From Climacium dendroides (taxonomy: Eukaryota; Streptophyta; Bryopsida; Hypnales; Climaciaceae), in assembly GCA_950106755.1 (NCBI GenBank), contig OX467091.1, positions 28,227,538 to 28,291,537 of the forward strand: a stretch of DNA of 64,000 nucleotides, written 5' to 3'. The notes beneath the pieces were generated by a model. It saw only the letters and a list, made by a program, of their open reading frames with translations, searched no databases and was not told where the DNA came from. Position 1 is the first letter of the stretch. The number at the start of each line of letters is the position of its first letter. Positions 59,260 to 64,000 of this stretch are shown in pieces. The translations under genes and the position numbers were made by a program.

Positions 59260-62200
59260 TAATTTATGGTTGGAATTAGAGCTTTTGAGAGTTTGAAACA
59301 GATTCCACTTAGTGCACTTTGTTTCTTGAGTCATTGATTTCATGTTTTGGTAGTGGTGGATTGAAGGTGTTAATTGGAATCGAATGATCTGAATAAACCT
59401 CTTGCAGCTCATTAGAATTGTTTAGGATTGTATATATGATAGAAACTTTTATGGTCTAGAGCTGTAATAGTCTTTTCACAGGGAGCTCCTAAAGAAAGAA
59501 TCCTTGGTGTGAAGAATGTACGTATAGAGTACATAGTCCCATACTTGGTGTGCAACCATCGAATTTTTGTTGAAACTAACTGCAATCCTTGCTTCATTTT
59601 GTTCATTGTAGATCAATTTTGTAGTGTAAGTCATCTTCAATTAATTTGGCAATAGCTACATTGATTTGTTCTTATAGTGTGTGACACTAATTTATCAAAG
59701 TTGCACTATAATTTTGAATTAGTGTAGGATGAATCAATAAAGGCATATTGTACCAATTTTCACTAAAATAAAATTTTGTGGTCATATTAACTTTTTAGGT
59801 GACACTAATTTTCTACTTGACCCTTATTTTTTTCCATTTACTAATAAGACAAATCAATGTGGTACTATAGTCAAAGCTTTGAAATGATGTTTACACCTTT
59901 TATAAATAATTATTGCCTATTTTTCTCTCTAATGAATTTCCTCTTAATATATGGTTGGATTTTTTCCAAAGATTTTCAAATCAATTTGGCAATTCCTAAT
60001 TTCAATTGACTAACTTGTAACTAAATGCCGATACTCCCTGTACATTGGTGTAGGAAGTCAATATATTTTAAATATCCTTTATGAACCACTCATTTACAAG
60101 AATGCAAACAAATCTTTTGGAACTGGTGAACTGAATTTTATTTTTTATTTTTGAAACAAGTGTGTTGAAGAACGTACTACAAGGATTTCTATTAAGAAGA
60201 GTGGCTTCTTTCACATGAGATAAACCACCTGTCACCACCATGTTTTGAACCTACTACCATGCCATTTGGTTTGGATACCTCTCCACCATGAGCCGGTAGT
60301 TTAGAATTGAAAAACATTTCCTTAATAGTTTTGTAATTGTGTGCTAGTGCTATTCTCTCTACATTCTAGTCCAATATATAATTATCTTCCTCAACTTACC
60401 AGGCGGTGGTAAGATGGACAATGAATTATTGAATTTTGTGGATGTGTGTTAGTACTAGATCTTGAATAAAAAATCACATGACATTAAAAATTCATTTAAA
60501 AAGTTGTACAGTAGATTTTGTGAAGCCATAAATTGATTGGGGTTATGCATGTTAGGTCCCTTAAACTCATATTTTTTTGGTAATTAAATTTTTGAAGAGA
60601 CTTCAAGTCACTTTTGCAATTTTAACACCTTCATGATCAAACATTATAATCTTTCAATCCATAAGTGATATTGTTTTTTGTTTTTTTTCCAAGTGATCTC
60701 TAACATGTTTAATTTGAATTTGTACGATTAAATTTTTCTTAAATTAATAAAGCTCATCAAAATGTTGTCTTTTTGTTCAATTTAGAGCAAATTTCTAAAA
60801 GCTCAATAAACTTGGGCATTTAGGGGTTAAGGTGAACTCACCTGAATGTTGAACCAATAGGATAGTTTTCTACTATAGTAGTTTAAGTGAGGATCATCTT
60901 GCTTTCACCATTGGAATTTGTGAATTTTAATTCCATCTTTAGTTAGAGATATTAATAATTTAGATTTTCCTTCTATCTTGTATCTACTTTTGCTTAACAA
61001 TTGTTTTAAGAATGAAAATTAAGTTAAATTTTTTTTTTTTAAGATCCTCGACTCAATTTCCTACAATAAATATTTAAAGCTCAAAGCTTTGTAGTGCAAA
61101 AAATTTAAGTTAAGAAGGTTCAAAGTCAAATAATTTAATCCCACAATGTACCAAAAAACTTATTTTTTCCACTTTAAACAAAAATATCTTGCAATTTGTG
61201 GGGTCAAAATTTTTGAAATTTATTCCACACATTTTTATGTTGTTTAAGTGTAAGATCCTATGATTAAATATCTAAAAATAATAGTTTTTAAGATTATTTA
61301 CCCTTTGCAATGGAAACGACAATTTTGAGTGTTTTTTTGGGAAAAAAAGGCCTTGGTTCTTAATGTGTTAAGACATTATTACTAAAACAATTTCTATTTC
61401 ATTGACATGTCTCATTTTAGTGCCTCTTCTTTCACAAGCTACACTACTACATTTTGAGTGCATGTGCCAACACATTGGTTTAACCATAATTTTGTGTCTC
61501 CTCGATTTTGACTTACATTGTAACTCAAACATGTAGAATTGTTTTTTTTGAGTGATTCTTTGGGGCCCACATGTATTGTTTAATAAAAAAATCCTTTAGC
61601 CTTAATAAATGATGTTAGGTCAAACTTCAAAAATTATCTTAAAAACTTTTGGACAAGTGCTTTGTTTGTCAATTGCAAGTTTATTGCTATTTTTAATATA
61701 GCAATAAACTTTTCACTTGGATGGTTCAAAATATGAATGGGATGCATAATTGGAGGCTATTCAACACATGATATATGACATTATTTTTGTATACAGCATT
61801 TGTGATGATCAGGTGCAAATTAATAGCTGGGAGGGATCACTTTAAACCAAGGCAATTTATCTGACAGCTATAAACAATGTGCCAAGGAATACTCATTTTC
61901 TGATCATGACAAGGCAAATTACAACTAAAGAAGACTACAATATAAAAAACTTGAATATAATATACAGAAGCATAAGAGGACAAATTAGTGGATTATCTAG
62001 AAAACCCTCATTCCTATGTTCAAATTTGAATATTGTGCCACAAGTATTCATTTCTTCTCGAGTTCTCGTGATTGTTTAGGGCTCCCTACTAGGAAGATGC
62101 ACGGAATTAGTTAACCCTACCTTACCACATGTGAAGTTCGGGAAATTCTACAATTCGATGTTGATCACATATTGGTATTTGAACACTGAATTTTGGGACT

Positions 62201-62600
62201 TTGAACAGAGGTCAGGGGAGGAGGCTTTGCATTGACCACTGCATTGCGTTGCACTGCTATTGGTGAAGAAATTGAGTGCAACCATGGTATATTGAAAAGC
62301 AAGCACGTGCTGCAAGGACAGCACGTAGCATAGCTGCATGTTACAGTGTCTTAGTAACGACTGACCACAAAAATAAAATATCATATGTATAATGGAATGA
62401 GCACAAACATTTAATTACGGAGTGGATATGATTCCAGTTGTTTTGAATTGTGTGTAGTATCAAGTGCATTTCCCTTCCGTTTAGTTACATTTTGAGTTCC
62501 CATCACAAATTGCTCAACAACAATGCTTGATTGGAAGATACATTGAGAAACGTTGAGTTAGGCGAAACATAACTGGGACGTTAAGGGTTTAACCTAAATG
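59260..62600. other. AT-rich intergenic DNA, no gene
   Basis: Only short frames with no domain. The sequence is uniformly AT-rich up to about 62.1 kb and more balanced after that, where the 3' untranslated region of the PRP4-like gene on the minus strand may begin. Confidence 0.5.
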
Positions 62601-63026
62601 ATCAGCTCGAGCGAGCCTTGAATTTGAACCAGAAGTTTTTGTAGAGGTTTGATGTTAAACCCACTTGACCTGTCAATCTCCTCACAAAGTACCTGTGCCA
62701 TTTGTAGGACAAAAATCGGTGAGTCAGACGACTACGTTTACAAAAGCAAAGAACTACCATAGAAAATAACAAACAAAGATATTAATCTAAAATGCAAAAA
62801 TTTGCATATAAAACTACATATTTCTGCAGTGTTCACAAGGAGATTCCGAACTAGTAATTGCGGGAAGTCACAAGATGGAAAGAGAGGTACTCACGTATGC
62901 AGTTCACTCACACTTTGATTGACCAGAACATGCCTTACGATAAGAATTTTAGTAATCCAACATGTCACATCAGAATCTCAAGTGAAGCTTCCACCTAAAT
63001 AGAAATGTCATTATCAAAAGTGCAAA

Positions 63027-63845
63027 CTAAGAATTGTAATGAGACCACAATTTAATTGTTCGATCATGTGACACAGTCCCAATGTGCCTTCCATCTGCAA
63101 CCAGCAGCACATTGAGTTAGGAACTTGCCGTAGGAGACAGTTTAGGGTGGAACACATCTAGTATAATTAACAAAATCGATCACGAGCCTACATTACATGC
63201 CTAATCTCCGATGACTTAAACTAACCAACAGTTCACAAGCACAGGGCAGTCTACAAAAATACAATCAGACACCTTGTATAATGACCAGCATATTGTCACA
63301 TGGTAAAAAAAATATCTGAACCGCAAATCATGCTTGAATATCTTACCTGGTGACACATCAACTCCGGCTACCTTACTTTCATGACCCGCCAGAGTCTTCA
63401 CTGGTTTAAAATCACGGGCTGACCATATCTGCGACCCAGTTTCACACTAACCCTTGTTAGAAAGTGTAAAGATCCATCAGTTCTGTAACACTACGAAATA
63501 TCAGGTTAGGAGATATTTAGAACAATGAATGAGATAATTTTACGAATGATTTTCACGCTAGACCAAGTAAGCATTAAATGTCCAAATTCCTGAAAATAAC
63601 AGTAGATGAGAGCACAAGCGATAAGATTGCAGATAGAAAGATTGTACCCGAGATGTGTTATCAAACGAGGCGGTCACCAGAAAGTAACCTTCTGAAGGTT
63701 CGAACTTGACTTGAGAGATTAGATTATTATGCGCAGGAATGATGTACAGACACTGCTTCTTCCGCAAATCCCATACTCTGCATGTGTGGTCATCACTCCC
63801 CGTCGCTAAATGGTACCCATTGGGCGAGAAATCAACGCCGTACAC
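63027..63845 (-). CDS. PRP4-like WD40 protein of the U4/U6 snRNP, last three exons
   Basis: Exons 63,845-63,648, 63,428-63,347 and 63,094-63,027 join in phase. They encode [58 protein letters not shown], then [27 protein letters not shown] and [20 protein letters not shown] ending at a stop. These are the last three WD40 blades with GH..WD pairs; the wording is that of PRP4, a U4/U6 snRNP protein needed for spliceosome assembly in the nucleus. The [18 protein letters not shown] stretch is diagnostic. The 5' part lies beyond the right edge. No lesions are seen, so this is probably a normal host gene. Confidence 0.85.
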
Positions 63846-64000
63846 CTGTCCAAGAGGAAACCAAACCCAACTTTGGTAAGGGAGAGGAATGATATTCATG
63901 ATTTAAACTCGAGAGTGCATTGCTTAGAATGGAGTCAAGAGGACTACTCAGTCCTGAGACGGACAGACTACAGGGACAGAGAAAGATCTCAAGATGTTGA

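Noticed and set aside
59412..62384. Short frames in the AT-rich right part of the window
   Set aside because: None exceeds 80 codons, none has a domain or convincing splice context.

Overview
The window is nuclear DNA of a land plant. It has spliced genes with GT-AG introns, long AT-rich intergenic DNA, and a dense layer of plant-type transposons: a CACTA/EnSpm element with tnp2, DUF4218 and DUF4216-like parts, a Mutator-like gene with a SWIM finger, and a Ty3/gypsy remnant. There are recognisable pieces of conserved plant genes (UPF1, a calcineurin-like phosphoesterase, ATG1, PRP4). The Ty3 remnant and the unusual gene families suggest a non-seed plant such as a bryophyte, but that is a guess and the species cannot be fixed from the sequence.

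Layout. 1-3.4 kb (minus): the 5' two thirds of an intact multi-exon gene of an unrecognised family with a ParB-like DGNHR segment, preceded by a small acidic ORF carrying a SUMO-interaction-like motif. 3.4-8 kb: hairpins, short tandem repeats and a minus-strand gene scrap. 8-11.9 kb (plus): a Mutator-like transposase gene, interrupted by one stop inside its SWIM finger. 12-14.3 kb: AT-rich DNA, a tRNA-like B box and a decayed minus-strand Ty3/gypsy reverse transcriptase. 14.6-17.5 kb: copy A of a repetitive gag-like ORF family.

17,522-37,451 is a complete CACTA element of 19,930 bp. Both ends carry the 14-bp inverted repeat CACTAGAAGAAAAA, flanked by a 3-bp CTA target duplication. Its tnp2 transposase gene (minus) and a TNPA-like DNA-binding protein gene (plus) point outward. 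Between them lie about 9 kb of cargo, including exons of the nonsense-mediated-decay helicase UPF1 and eight consecutive exons of a plant metallophosphoesterase gene, both truncated. TTGCA/GCAAC-rich subterminal arrays lie inside both ends, and related minisatellites sit in the transposase introns.

38.4-47.7 kb (minus): five more copies or fragments of the gag-like family, all with stops. 49.6-49.9 kb: a 361-bp fold-back. 50-55.1 kb (plus): a second, decayed copy of the ParB-like gene and its small partner ORF, in inverted orientation to the copy at 1-3.4 kb. This copy shows the C-terminal half, which resembles a circularly permuted (beta-type) DNA amino-methyltransferase. 55-62.6 kb: AT-rich intergenic DNA holding an ATG1 kinase scrap joined to an AP2-like scrap at 58.6-59.3 kb. 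63.0-63.85 kb (minus): the last three exons of a normal-looking PRP4 (U4/U6 snRNP) gene.

The two most interesting items are the ParB-like plus methyltransferase-like gene family with its SIM-bearing partner ORF, and the complete CACTA element carrying UPF1 and phosphoesterase exons.
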